From contig QIKS01000023.1 of assembly GCA_003233025.1 (NCBI GenBank), forward strand, positions 1 to 12,603: a DNA stretch of 12,603 nt, in the 5' to 3' direction. The position numbers were made by a program, and so were the translations under genes. Positions 6,331 through 12,603 of the stretch are shown here, piece by piece. How positions within the stretch are numbered: the stretch's first letter is position 1; every line of letters begins with the position of its first letter. This DNA is from Hellea balneolensis. Lineage in GTDB: Bacteria > Pseudomonadota > Alphaproteobacteria > Caulobacterales > Maricaulaceae. The notes beneath the pieces were generated by a model that ran no database searches, was not told where the DNA came from, and worked only from the letters and a program-made list of their open reading frames with translations.

Positions 6331-8679
6331 ATGGCAAGTTTTTCTCCGATTTTAGAAGAAACCATTCACAAAGCCCTAACCTTGGCCAGTGAGCGCAGCC
6401 ACGAATTGGCAACTCTGGAGCATTTATTGCTGGCCTTGCTCGATGATAAAGACGCCAGTGCCGTGATGACGGCTTGTGAGGTGGACATCGAGCCTTTGCG
6501 CACGGATATCACCCGCTATCTTGATGAAGATCTGGCCTCCTTGATCGTCGATGATTTTGAAGAAGCCCGCCCGACGGCCGGCTTTCACCGGGTGATCCAG
6601 CGCGCCGTTATTCATGTCCAAAGCGCCGGCCGCGAAGAAGTGACAGGTGCCAATGCCTTGGTTGCCCTGTTCGCCGAGCGCGAAAGCCACGCGGTTTATT
6701 TCTTACAAGAACGCGACCTTACCCGTTATGATGTGGTCAATTATATTTCCCACGGCATTTCAAAAAATGGCCAAACCACGTCCCAACAACCGATTGTTGG
6801 CAATGGCCAAGGCCCAGAGCCAAAAGACGGCGAAGGGGACGCCCCGCAAAAAGAAGACCCGCTGACCGCTTATTGCGTCAATTTAAACGAGAAAGCCAAG
6901 CAAGGCGGGATTGATCCGCTGATCGGCAGAGAGGCCGAGGTTGAACGCTGCATACAGGTTTTATCGCGCCGGCGTAAAAATAATCCGCTGCTGGTCGGTG
7001 ATCCCGGCGTTGGCAAAACTGCCATTGCAGAAGGCATTGCCCGCCAAATCCATAAGGGCAAAACCCCGGACGTGCTGAAAGACGCCACGATCTTTTCCCT
7101 CGACATGGGGGCTTTGTTGGCGGGTACGCGTTACCGGGGCGATTTCGAAGAGCGACTCAAAGCGGTGATGAAGCAATTGATCGAAACACCGGGCGCGATT
7201 TTGTTCATTGATGAAATTCACACCATTATCGGCGCCGGAGCGACATCTGGCGGGGCAATGGATGCGTCCAACCTGCTCAAACCGGCCCTGCAATCTGGAA
7301 AATTGCGCTGCATGGGCTCGACAACCTATAAAGAATACCGCCAGCATTTTGAGAAAGACCGGGCATTGGCACGCCGGTTTCTCAAAATTGATGTGGTGGA
7401 GCCGAGCGCCGCTGACACGGTGAAAATCCTCAAAGGCCTCAAGCGTTATTTCGAGAAATTTCACGATGTCAGCTATACCAATGAAGCCATACAAGGGGCC
7501 GTTGATTTGGCCGTGCGTCACATTACCGACCGCAAATTACCAGACAAAGCCATCGATGTGATTGACGAGGCGGGGGCATATCAAAAATTACTGCCCAAAG
7601 CGTCACGCAAGAAAACCATCAATTTGACGGATATCGAAGCCGTGGTTTCACAAATCGCCCGCATCCCGCCCAAAACCGTATCGCGTGATGATACCAAAGT
7701 GCTCAAATCCTTGAGCGAAGATTTAAAGCGCGTGGTTTTTGGCCAAGACGTGGCCGTGGAGAAAGTGTCAAGCGCGGTAAAATTATCCCGCGCCGGCTTG
7801 CGCGAACCCAACAAACCTATCGGATCATATTTGTTTTCCGGCCCCACGGGCGTCGGCAAAACCGAAGTGGCGCGGCAATTGGCCGAAGCTTTGGGTCTGG
7901 AGCTTTTACGTTTTGACATGTCTGAATATATGGAACGCCACACGGTCAGCAGGCTGTTGGGCGCACCACCGGGATATGTTGGCTATGATCAAGGCGGCTT
8001 GTTAACCGACCAGGTCAACCAACACCCCCATTCCATTCTTTTGCTCGATGAGATCGAGAAAGCCCATCCGGACGTTTTCAACATTCTGTTGCAAGTCATG
8101 GACAATGGCACCCTGACCGACGCCAGTGGTCGCGCCATTGATTTTCGCAATGTTATTCTCATCATGACAACCAATGCAGGGGCTGCGGATGCGGCCAAAG
8201 CGGAAATCGGGTTTGGCCGTACCGAGGGCAGTAATGACGAAGACGACAAAGCCATTAAGCGCTTGTTTACGCCTGAATTTAGGAACAGGCTTGATGCCAT
8301 GGTCAAATTTAGCCCCCTTGGCAAAGACAGTATTTCGAAAATCGTTGATAAATTTATCATCCAGTTGGAGGCCCAACTTTCCGACCGCAAAATCTTGTTT
8401 GAGGTTTCCAAAGCCGCCAATGCCTGGATTGCCGACAAAGGGTATGACAAACGCTTTGGCGCCAGGCCCTTGGCGCGCACCATCCAGGAATATATCAAAA
8501 AGCCATTGGCCGATGAGATTTTGTTTGGCAAGCTTAAGAAAGGCGGCCTTGTCCGCGTGCGGCTGAACAAAGATAAAAACGAACTTAAGTTTGAGATCCT
8601 AAAACCGGCCCAGCTCAAAATCGAAGGCAAAAAAGGCGGCAAAGGATTGCCCGCGCCAAGACCGAAAGAAGATGCTTAG
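6331..8679 (+). CDS. clpA: ATP-dependent Clp protease ATP-binding subunit ClpA
   Basis: ClpA is the hexameric AAA+ unfoldase that threads substrates into the ClpP peptidase. The 782-residue length fits the family. In order there are an N-terminal double-repeat domain (about 1-145) that docks ClpS, an acidic Gln/Gly-rich linker (about 148-178), then AAA+ module D1 with Walker A GDPGVGKT (223-230) and Walker B LFIDEIH (291-297). Module D2 follows with Walker A GPTGVGKT (504-511) and Walker B LLLDEIEKA (Asp573, Glu574). The IGF tripeptide (626-628) is the loop that docks on ClpP, which separates ClpA from the disaggregase ClpB; ClpB's long middle coiled coil is also absent. The C terminus carries a Lys/Gly-rich tail. 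clpP is not in the window. The ATG at 6331 is preceded by a weak GAAAGA. clpS lies 43 bases upstream and is probably co-transcribed. Confidence 0.96.
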   Translation: MASFSPILEETIHKALTLASERSHELATLEHLLLALLDDKDASAVMTACEVDIEPLRTDITRYLDEDLASLIVDDFEEARPTAGFHRVIQRAVIHVQSAGREEVTGANALVALFAERESHAVYFLQERDLTRYDVVNYISHGISKNGQTTSQQPIVGNGQGPEPKDGEGDAPQKEDPLTAYCVNLNEKAKQGGIDPLIGREAEVERCIQVLSRRRKNNPLLVGDPGVGKTAIAEGIARQIHKGKTPDVLKDATIFSLDMGALLAGTRYRGDFEERLKAVMKQLIETPGAILFIDEIHTIIGAGATSGGAMDASNLLKPALQSGKLRCMGSTTYKEYRQHFEKDRALARRFLKIDVVEPSAADTVKILKGLKRYFEKFHDVSYTNEAIQGAVDLAVRHITDRKLPDKAIDVIDEAGAYQKLLPKASRKKTINLTDIEAVVSQIARIPPKTVSRDDTKVLKSLSEDLKRVVFGQDVAVEKVSSAVKLSRAGLREPNKPIGSYLFSGPTGVGKTEVARQLAEALGLELLRFDMSEYMERHTVSRLLGAPPGYVGYDQGGLLTDQVNQHPHSILLLDEIEKAHPDVFNILLQVMDNGTLTDASGRAIDFRNVILIMTTNAGAADAAKAEIGFGRTEGSNDEDDKAIKRLFTPEFRNRLDAMVKFSPLGKDSISKIVDKFIIQLEAQLSDRKILFEVSKAANAWIADKGYDKRFGARPLARTIQEYIKKPLADEILFGKLKKGGLVRVRLNKDKNELKFEILKPAQLKIEGKKGGKGLPAPRPKEDA

Positions 8680-8727
8680 AAAAATTTATGAAAACCCGCG
8701 TACTTACCAAAATTTAATCAAGATGTC

Positions 8728-8774
8728 TGAAAGCCGGCCTTTCAATTCATTTGCTGTACAGGTTTAATCCTGTA
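8728..8774. other. Two small inverted repeats in the clpA-lolA intergenic region
   Basis: The 94-base gap between clpA and lolA is AT-rich and holds two short hairpins. TGAAAG (8728-8733) pairs with CTTTCA (8739-8744) around a 5-base loop. TACAGG (8757-8762) pairs with CCTGTA (8769-8774) around TTTAAT, and its last base is the A of the lolA start codon. Neither has a T-run suited to an intrinsic terminator. The second could be a protein-binding palindrome or an RNA hairpin touching the start codon, but both may be chance. Confidence 0.3.
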
Positions 8775-9466
8775 TGAAACTTGTTATGAAACATATATTT
8801 CCCCCAAGCCGCTCTCGGCTCGCAGCCGCTTTGAGCTTTGTTTGTATCCTAGGGTTTGGCGCTGTCCCCGCCCCGGCGCAAAACCAAAACACCCAGGCGC
8901 CGCAATTGCCCGCCTTTACCCATCCCCAAAATGTCCCGGCGGATTTGGCACGGATTGACGCGGCGCTTAATGCGGCGCAAAGCTTTTCGGGTCGGTTTTC
9001 TCAATATGGTTCGGATGGTTCTTTTCTGACCGGACAGGTGTTTTTAAAGCGGCCTGGGAAAATCCGTTTTGAATATGACGCGCCTGCCTCCTTATTGATG
9101 GTTTCAGACGGGGTGACCTTAACCCAAGTGGACACCCGGCTTGAAACCAAAGACCGGGTGCCTTTAAAAGCAACACCCTTGGCGTTTTTTCTGTCTGAGA
9201 ATGTAAACCTTGAAAATGATGTGGAAATTGTTGGCTTGCAGCACACCGTAGACGCTATCCGCGTGCAGGCCCGCGACGGCTCTGGGGAAATTGACGGCAC
9301 CATCACTATGGTTTTTGACCCTGACAGCCTGGCCTTGAGCGAATGGATTATTCATGACGGGTTTGGCAGGCAGACACGGGTTATTCTCTCGGAGCTTCGT
9401 TATAATCAAAACCTCAGCCCGCGCCTGTTTATCCTGCGCGACGAACCCCGTGGACGCAGGCCTTAA
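8774..9466 (+). CDS. lolA: LolA-type outer-membrane lipoprotein carrier protein
   Basis: LolA is the periplasmic chaperone that takes lipoproteins from the LolCDE transporter at the inner membrane and delivers them to the outer membrane. This 230-residue protein starts with a basic N terminus and hydrophobic core, with a likely signal peptidase I site after VPAPA (Ala35). The mature part has the expected order: an N-terminal helix (IDAALNAAQSFSGRFSQY), the beta-strand GQVFLKRPGKIRFEY, then LMVSDGVTLTQVDTRL, ATPLAFFLSENV and a last strand segment ending LSPRLFIL. These match the half-barrel fold of LolA. The first ATG (8774) lacks a good ribosome site; a second in-frame ATG at 8786 would still leave a signal peptide. 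xth starts 2 bases after the stop, so the two are probably co-transcribed; lolA next to xth recurs in Alphaproteobacteria. A general LolA-like fold protein is the only real alternative. Confidence 0.88.
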   Translation: MKLVMKHIFPPSRSRLAAALSFVCILGFGAVPAPAQNQNTQAPQLPAFTHPQNVPADLARIDAALNAAQSFSGRFSQYGSDGSFLTGQVFLKRPGKIRFEYDAPASLLMVSDGVTLTQVDTRLETKDRVPLKATPLAFFLSENVNLENDVEIVGLQHTVDAIRVQARDGSGEIDGTITMVFDPDSLALSEWIIHDGFGRQTRVILSELRYNQNLSPRLFILRDEPRGRRP

Positions 9467-9468
9467 CC

Positions 9469-10293
9469 ATGACACCCATAAAACTTTGTAGTTGGAACGT
9501 CAATTCCGTCCGCTTGCGCGCACCGCAAATCGCCCGTTTCGCCGCCCAGGAAGGGCCAGATATTATCGGTTTGCAGGAAATTAAATGCCTGGAGGAACAA
9601 TTTCCCTATGCCGAATTTAAAGACATGGGATATGAACATATAGAAATTAGCGGCCAAAAAGGCATGCATGGCGTCGCCACGGTGTCCAAATTTCCGCTCA
9701 TGCGTATGGACACGGATTTTTGCCCCGAGGGCCATGCCCGCCATGTCAGTACGCTTGTAAAAACGCCGACACCATTTGAGTTTCATAATTTTTATATCCC
9801 TGCCGGCGGCGATACGCCCGATCCGAAAGCCAATCCAAAATTTGCCCATAAATTAGATTTTATCGATCGCATGGTCGATTATTTCGGCGCACGGCTTTCT
9901 GAAAATGCGCGACAGGTTTTGGTTGGAGATTTCAATATTGCCCCGCACGAAAACGATGTCTGGTCTCATAAACAGCTTTTAAAAGTGGTCAGCCACACCC
10001 CGGTTGAGGTCGAGGCTTTGGCCCAGTTGCAAGCTTGTGGCAATTTTACCGACTGCGCCCGCGCCGTTCACGGCGACGAGGAAAAGCAAAAACTGTTCTC
10101 ATGGTGGTCATATCGGTCGCGCGATATCAACAAATCAGACAGGGGTCGCAGGCTCGATCATATCTGGGTTTCGCCAGCGCTTAAAAACGCCGTCGGCGAC
10201 AAAGACAGCCATCAAGTCCACCGGGATTGCCGCCTGTGGGAACGCCCAAGCGACCACGCCCCTGTGATACAGATTTTGGATCTAATCGACTAG
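9469..10293 (+). CDS. xth: Exodeoxyribonuclease III (AP endonuclease)
   Basis: Xth belongs to the exonuclease III/APE1 family, which cuts DNA at abasic sites and removes 3'-blocking groups in base excision repair. The 274-residue protein has the full set of family motifs: SWNVNSVR with Asn10, LQEIK with metal-binding Glu37, YIPAGG with Tyr109, GDFNIAP with Asp154 and Asn156, RRLDHIW with Asp230, and the terminal SDHAPV with catalytic His263. No key residue is missing. The ATG lies 2 bases after the lolA stop, with only a weak AGG upstream inside the lolA end, so translational coupling is likely. The last 12 bases overlap the end of the convergent dnaJ gene. Confidence 0.96.
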   Translation: MTPIKLCSWNVNSVRLRAPQIARFAAQEGPDIIGLQEIKCLEEQFPYAEFKDMGYEHIEISGQKGMHGVATVSKFPLMRMDTDFCPEGHARHVSTLVKTPTPFEFHNFYIPAGGDTPDPKANPKFAHKLDFIDRMVDYFGARLSENARQVLVGDFNIAPHENDVWSHKQLLKVVSHTPVEVEALAQLQACGNFTDCARAVHGDEEKQKLFSWWSYRSRDINKSDRGRRLDHIWVSPALKNAVGDKDSHQVHRDCRLWERPSDHAPVIQILDLID

Positions 10294-11436
10294 GCCATCC
10301 CAAAACCGCCGCGCTTTTTCCAAAAACCCCGCCGCCGCCGGCGAACAAGTTTCGTCGCCGCCTTCGCGCCGGAACTCTTCCAGGATTTCGCGCTGGCGCG
10401 GGTTAAGCTGGGAGGGGGTTTCAACGCCCAGCTCTACATACATATCGCCGCGGGCACTGCTGCGCAGAACGCTCATGCCTTTGGCGCGCAGACGCATGCG
10501 TTTGCCGGTTTGCGAGCCAGCGGGGATTTTGATCTTTGTCCGCCCGCCGTCAATGGTCGGGATTTCTACCTCCCCGCCCAAAGCCGCGCACGTCATCGGC
10601 ACAGGCGCATGGCAAAACAGACTGGCCCCGTCGCGTTCAAACAGGCCGTGGGGGGCAACAGCAACGAAAATATAAAGATCGCCGCGCTGACCGCGCGCGC
10701 CTGAATTTTTTGGCGCGGCGTCCCCTTGGCCGGACAGGCGAATACGGGTGCCGTCTTCAACCCCGGCTGGAATATTGATATCCAGCGCCGTTTCGACCCG
10801 CACCTGTCCAACCCCGTCGCATTTGCGGCACGGATCAGAAACATATTCCCCCTGACCACCGCAGCGCGGGCACGGGCGTTCCATGGTAAAAAACCCTTGT
10901 TGGGTACGCACCTTGCCGTGACCGGAACAGCTAGCGCAGGTTTCAACTTCGGCGCCAGGCGCGGCCCCGTCGCCTTCGCATCCGGCGCAAGTTTCAGAGA
11001 TCGGAACTTTAATCTCCAAATCCTTGCCGCCATAAGCTTCTTCTAAAGTTATTTCCAGCTCGTAACGCAGATCAGCCCCGCGCACGCCGCGCTGCTGGCC
11101 CCGACCGCCACCGCCAAACATCTCGGAAAACCCGCCGCCTTGCTGGCCGAAAATTTGCGAAAAAATATCGTTAAAATCATGGAACCCACCACCGCCGCCT
11201 GCGCCGCCCTGACCAAAGGCGCTGTGGCCCATTTGGTCGTATTGGGCGCGCTTGCCCGTATCGGACAGGATGGAATAGGCTTCATTTAATTCCTTAAATT
11301 GACCTTCAGCGTCCGGATTGTCCGGATTGCGGTCGGGATGATAATCCATAGCCAATTTGCGGTAAGCGGACTTAAGCGTCTTCGCGTCGGCGGTTTTGGA
11401 ACAACCTAAAACTTCGTAATAATCTCGTTTAGCCAT
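10282..11436 (-). CDS. dnaJ: Chaperone protein DnaJ (Hsp40)
   Basis: DnaJ delivers unfolded clients to DnaK and stimulates its ATPase. The 384-residue protein has all domains of a class A DnaJ: a J domain (about 1-68) with HPD at 33-35, a Gly/Phe-rich region (about 72-115) with GGGG runs and FNDIF, and a zinc-binding region with four CxxCxGxG repeats (CAGCEGDG, CASCSGHG, CPRCGGQG, CRKCDGVG; cysteines at 150/153, 167/170, 189/192 and 203/206). Two beta-rich client-binding domains follow. The start MAKRDYYEVLG is the usual N terminus, with GGA about 7 bases upstream of the ATG. It lies 12 bases after the FkbM-type methyltransferase gene, which separates it from dnaK. Its stop codon lies inside the end of the convergent xth gene. 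Confidence 0.97.
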   Translation of the reverse strand: MAKRDYYEVLGCSKTADAKTLKSAYRKLAMDYHPDRNPDNPDAEGQFKELNEAYSILSDTGKRAQYDQMGHSAFGQGGAGGGGGFHDFNDIFSQIFGQQGGGFSEMFGGGGRGQQRGVRGADLRYELEITLEEAYGGKDLEIKVPISETCAGCEGDGAAPGAEVETCASCSGHGKVRTQQGFFTMERPCPRCGGQGEYVSDPCRKCDGVGQVRVETALDINIPAGVEDGTRIRLSGQGDAAPKNSGARGQRGDLYIFVAVAPHGLFERDGASLFCHAPVPMTCAALGGEVEIPTIDGGRTKIKIPAGSQTGKRMRLRAKGMSVLRSSARGDMYVELGVETPSQLNPRQREILEEFRREGGDETCSPAAAGFLEKARRFWDGLVD

Positions 11437-11448
11437 TGTCTCGTCCGA

Positions 11449-12261
11449 TTAAAAATTGCGGGTCAAAATAGAATTGATCCCGGCGCGGTTAAGGGTGGTG
11501 TATCCATGCCCGGCGCAAAGATCAAGCAAAGGCGTTTGCGCGGCGCGGCCGGTCTCTAAGATCAACATTTTTGGCCACAAGCTTTGGGGGGCGGTTTTAA
11601 AAAACGCGGCCAATGCCCGTTCGTCATGTCCTTCAATATCCAGTTTCATCACGTCCACACCCGCAATTTTTTGTTGCTTACAAATCTGGTGTAAGGTTTT
11701 TACCGGCGTGATTTCGCCTGCCTTCCCGTCTTCGACAAGGTGAACTTCACCCCGGTTAACCGCGCCGCCCATCATCACGCCTTCGCCGCAACGGTTCGAT
11801 ACGGCGCACGGGATGACGGTGATTTGGGCTTGGCTGGCTTTGATGTTAAACCCTAGCCTTGCCCGATTGGTTGGGTCAGGTTCGACGGCAAAAATTCGGA
11901 CTTGCTTTCTTAAAGCCCCGGCTTTGGCCGCAACGATAAGACTATAAAGCCCGACATTGGCGCCAATATCCAAAAACACAAAAGCTGTGCCGCGCTTGGC
12001 CTCCAGCGCAGAAATAAGGGCGGCGCGCTCCAGGCTATCCCAAATATGCTGGCCGGCAAATACGCGCTTTTCACAGCGGTTTGTCCGGGGATAGAGCCGG
12101 GCTTGCACGCCGGGCATAATCTTAATATCAAAGGGACCAGATAGCCCCTTGATTGCACGCTTTCTATAATAGGATATTTTCCAGCGTCCCAACCGCGTAT
12201 CATCGCAAAGCTCGGCGCGCCTGCGCAAAGCTTCGCGCCCCGGGCAGGCTATAGCTTCCAA
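11449..12261 (-). CDS. FkbM family SAM-dependent methyltransferase, probably frameshifted at the 5' end
   Basis: The open frame gives 270 residues with a Rossmann methyltransferase core of FkbM type: FLDIGANVGLYSL (97-109, the SAM-binding glycine motif), FAVEPDP (124-130, acidic residue for the SAM ribose), PCAVSNR, and VMKLDIEGHDERAL (204-217, typical FkbM LDIEGxE-like motif). FkbM enzymes are mostly O-methyltransferases acting on polyketides, glycans or lipids; the substrate here cannot be told. The only start that keeps most of the N terminus is a TTG at 12261 without a ribosome site. A better start, ATG at 12283 with AGGGA 5 bases upstream, opens in another frame and reads into residues expected for this family, so a one-base frameshift near 12203-12241 is likely. 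The gene sits between dnaK and dnaJ, 12 bases before dnaJ and just after the dnaK terminator. It may be a sequencing error, a true mutation, or a gene that starts at the TTG. Confidence 0.82.
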   Translation of the reverse strand: MEAIACPGREALRRRAELCDDTRLGRWKISYYRKRAIKGLSGPFDIKIMPGVQARLYPRTNRCEKRVFAGQHIWDSLERAALISALEAKRGTAFVFLDIGANVGLYSLIVAAKAGALRKQVRIFAVEPDPTNRARLGFNIKASQAQITVIPCAVSNRCGEGVMMGGAVNRGEVHLVEDGKAGEITPVKTLHQICKQQKIAGVDVMKLDIEGHDERALAAFFKTAPQSLWPKMLILETGRAAQTPLLDLCAGHGYTTLNRAGINSILTRNF

Positions 12262-12283
12262 ATGGCAGGGTCGGAGCGGTCAT
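12200..12283 (-). other. Out-of-frame 5' segment of the FkbM methyltransferase gene
   Basis: From the ATG at 12283-12281 a 27-codon frame (MTAPTLPFGSYSLPGARSFA...) runs to TGA at 12202-12200. AGGGA at 12289-12293 is a well-spaced ribosome site. The main methyltransferase frame has its own upstream stop at 12282-12280, so the two frames overlap between about 12279 and 12203. Skipping one base, for example one G of the GGGG run at 12238-12241, joins PFGSYSLPG to REALRRRAELCDDTRLGRW. That gives an N terminus like FkbM relatives, which as I recall them often have an FGxY start and an LGRR-like segment about 23 residues later. Confidence 0.5.
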
Positions 12284-12294
12284 AACCATCCCTA

Positions 12295-12333
12295 TAAAAA
12301 TCCCCGCGCAGGCTTTGGGCCTGGCGGGGGATT
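12295..12333 (-). terminator. Rho-independent terminator after dnaK
   Basis: Read on the minus strand, CCCCGC (12329-12324) and CAGGC (12323-12319) pair with GCCTG (12313-12309) and GCGGGG (12307-12302) around a 5-base loop CCAAA. One base is bulged at 12308, another at 12330, and an outer AAT/ATT pairs too. The stem is followed by a run of five or more T (12301-12296). It begins 14 bases after the dnaK stop codon and should end most dnaK transcripts. Read-through would supply the methyltransferase and dnaJ genes, because little room for a promoter remains after it. Confidence 0.8.
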
Positions 12334-12346
12334 TGCACGTCTTGCT

Positions 12347-12603
12347 TTACTCAGACTTGTCTTCGTCCACGTCTTCAAACTCGGCATCGACAATATCTTC
12401 GTCCTCGCCTGCGCTATCTTCTGGCGCCGCTTGAGCGTCTTCGCCCGCGTCCCCGCCTTGATAAATCGCCTCGCCCATTTTCATGACGGCAGCGGTAAGC
12501 TCTGCGGTTTTCTCGGTGATTTTATCGGTGTCGTCGGTCTCGGCAATTTCGCGGGCTTCTTTAATCAAAACCGTGATATTTTCCTTGTCAGCATCTTCCA
12601 GCT
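12347..12603 (-). CDS. dnaK: Chaperone protein DnaK (Hsp70), C-terminal end only
   Basis: Only the last 85 codons are in the window; the frame stays open to the right edge, starting with LEDADKENITVLIKEAREIA. The segment up to about EKTAELTAAVMKMGEAIYQ corresponds to the helical lid of the substrate-binding domain. An acidic, Ala/Gly-rich tail follows, ending DIVDAEFEDVDEDKSE, which matches the DVVDAEFEEV-type terminus of bacterial DnaK. DnaK is the ATP-driven Hsp70 that works with DnaJ and GrpE. The position upstream of dnaJ supports the call. A strong terminator lies just after the stop. The ATPase domain and promoter are outside the window. Confidence 0.93.
   Translation of the reverse strand, partial: LEDADKENITVLIKEAREIAETDDTDKITEKTAELTAAVMKMGEAIYQGGDAGEDAQAAPEDSAGEDEDIVDAEFEDVDEDKSE

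Noticed and set aside
6961..7521. Minus-strand 186-residue frame and other long frames (for example 7989-8642) inside clpA.
   Set aside because: ClpA is intact with all motifs; these frames have no domain or ribosome-site support.
9463..9470. A third TTAACCAT octamer, at the lolA-xth junction.
   Set aside because: It is made of the lolA stop codon, two bases and the xth ATG inside a tight gene pair, so coincidence is the better explanation.
1..12603. Search for CRISPR arrays, insertion sequences, toxin-antitoxin pairs, tRNA/rRNA genes or defence genes.
   Set aside because: No repeat arrays, transposase motifs, RNA gene signatures or unexplained gene clusters were seen; the region is housekeeping.

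Overview
This window looks like core chromosome of an alphaproteobacterium with roughly balanced base composition. The signs are an alpha-type Mic60/mitofilin gene directly before hemY, a penicillin-binding D,D-carboxypeptidase with a C-terminal SPOR domain, a lolA-xth pair, clpS before clpA, and a perfect inverted pair of TTAACCAT boxes resembling CtrA half-sites. I cannot name the genus. I see no mobile element, CRISPR array, tRNA, rRNA or riboswitch, and every stretch over 300 bases is coding.

Layout. Positions 1-2762 (minus strand) hold a tight run mic60 -> hemY -> AI-2E-type permease, with gaps of 3 and about 9 bases; the permease runs off the left edge. Diverging from mic60 is fabI (plus, 2880-3713), which ends 3 bases from the convergent panC. 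panC (minus) lies 9 bases downstream of the carboxypeptidase gene, so these two probably form an operon. The 96-base divergent region 5829-5924 separates the carboxypeptidase gene from clpS-clpA (plus) and carries the TTAACCAT pair. lolA and xth follow on the plus strand, 2 bases apart. xth overlaps the convergent dnaJ by 12 bases. Upstream of dnaJ on the minus strand lie an FkbM-type methyltransferase gene, a strong intrinsic terminator, and the 3' end of dnaK at the right edge.

Function. The genes cover envelope and membrane work (Mic60, FabI, carboxypeptidase, LolA), cofactor synthesis (PanC, HemY-type protein), protein quality control (DnaK, DnaJ, ClpS, ClpA) and DNA repair (Xth). This is mostly ordinary housekeeping sequence, and I do not see an undescribed multi-gene system. 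The points most worth a second look are the methyltransferase gene lodged between dnaK and dnaJ, which seems to carry a one-base frameshift near its 5' end, and the candidate CtrA-type control region between the carboxypeptidase gene and clpS.
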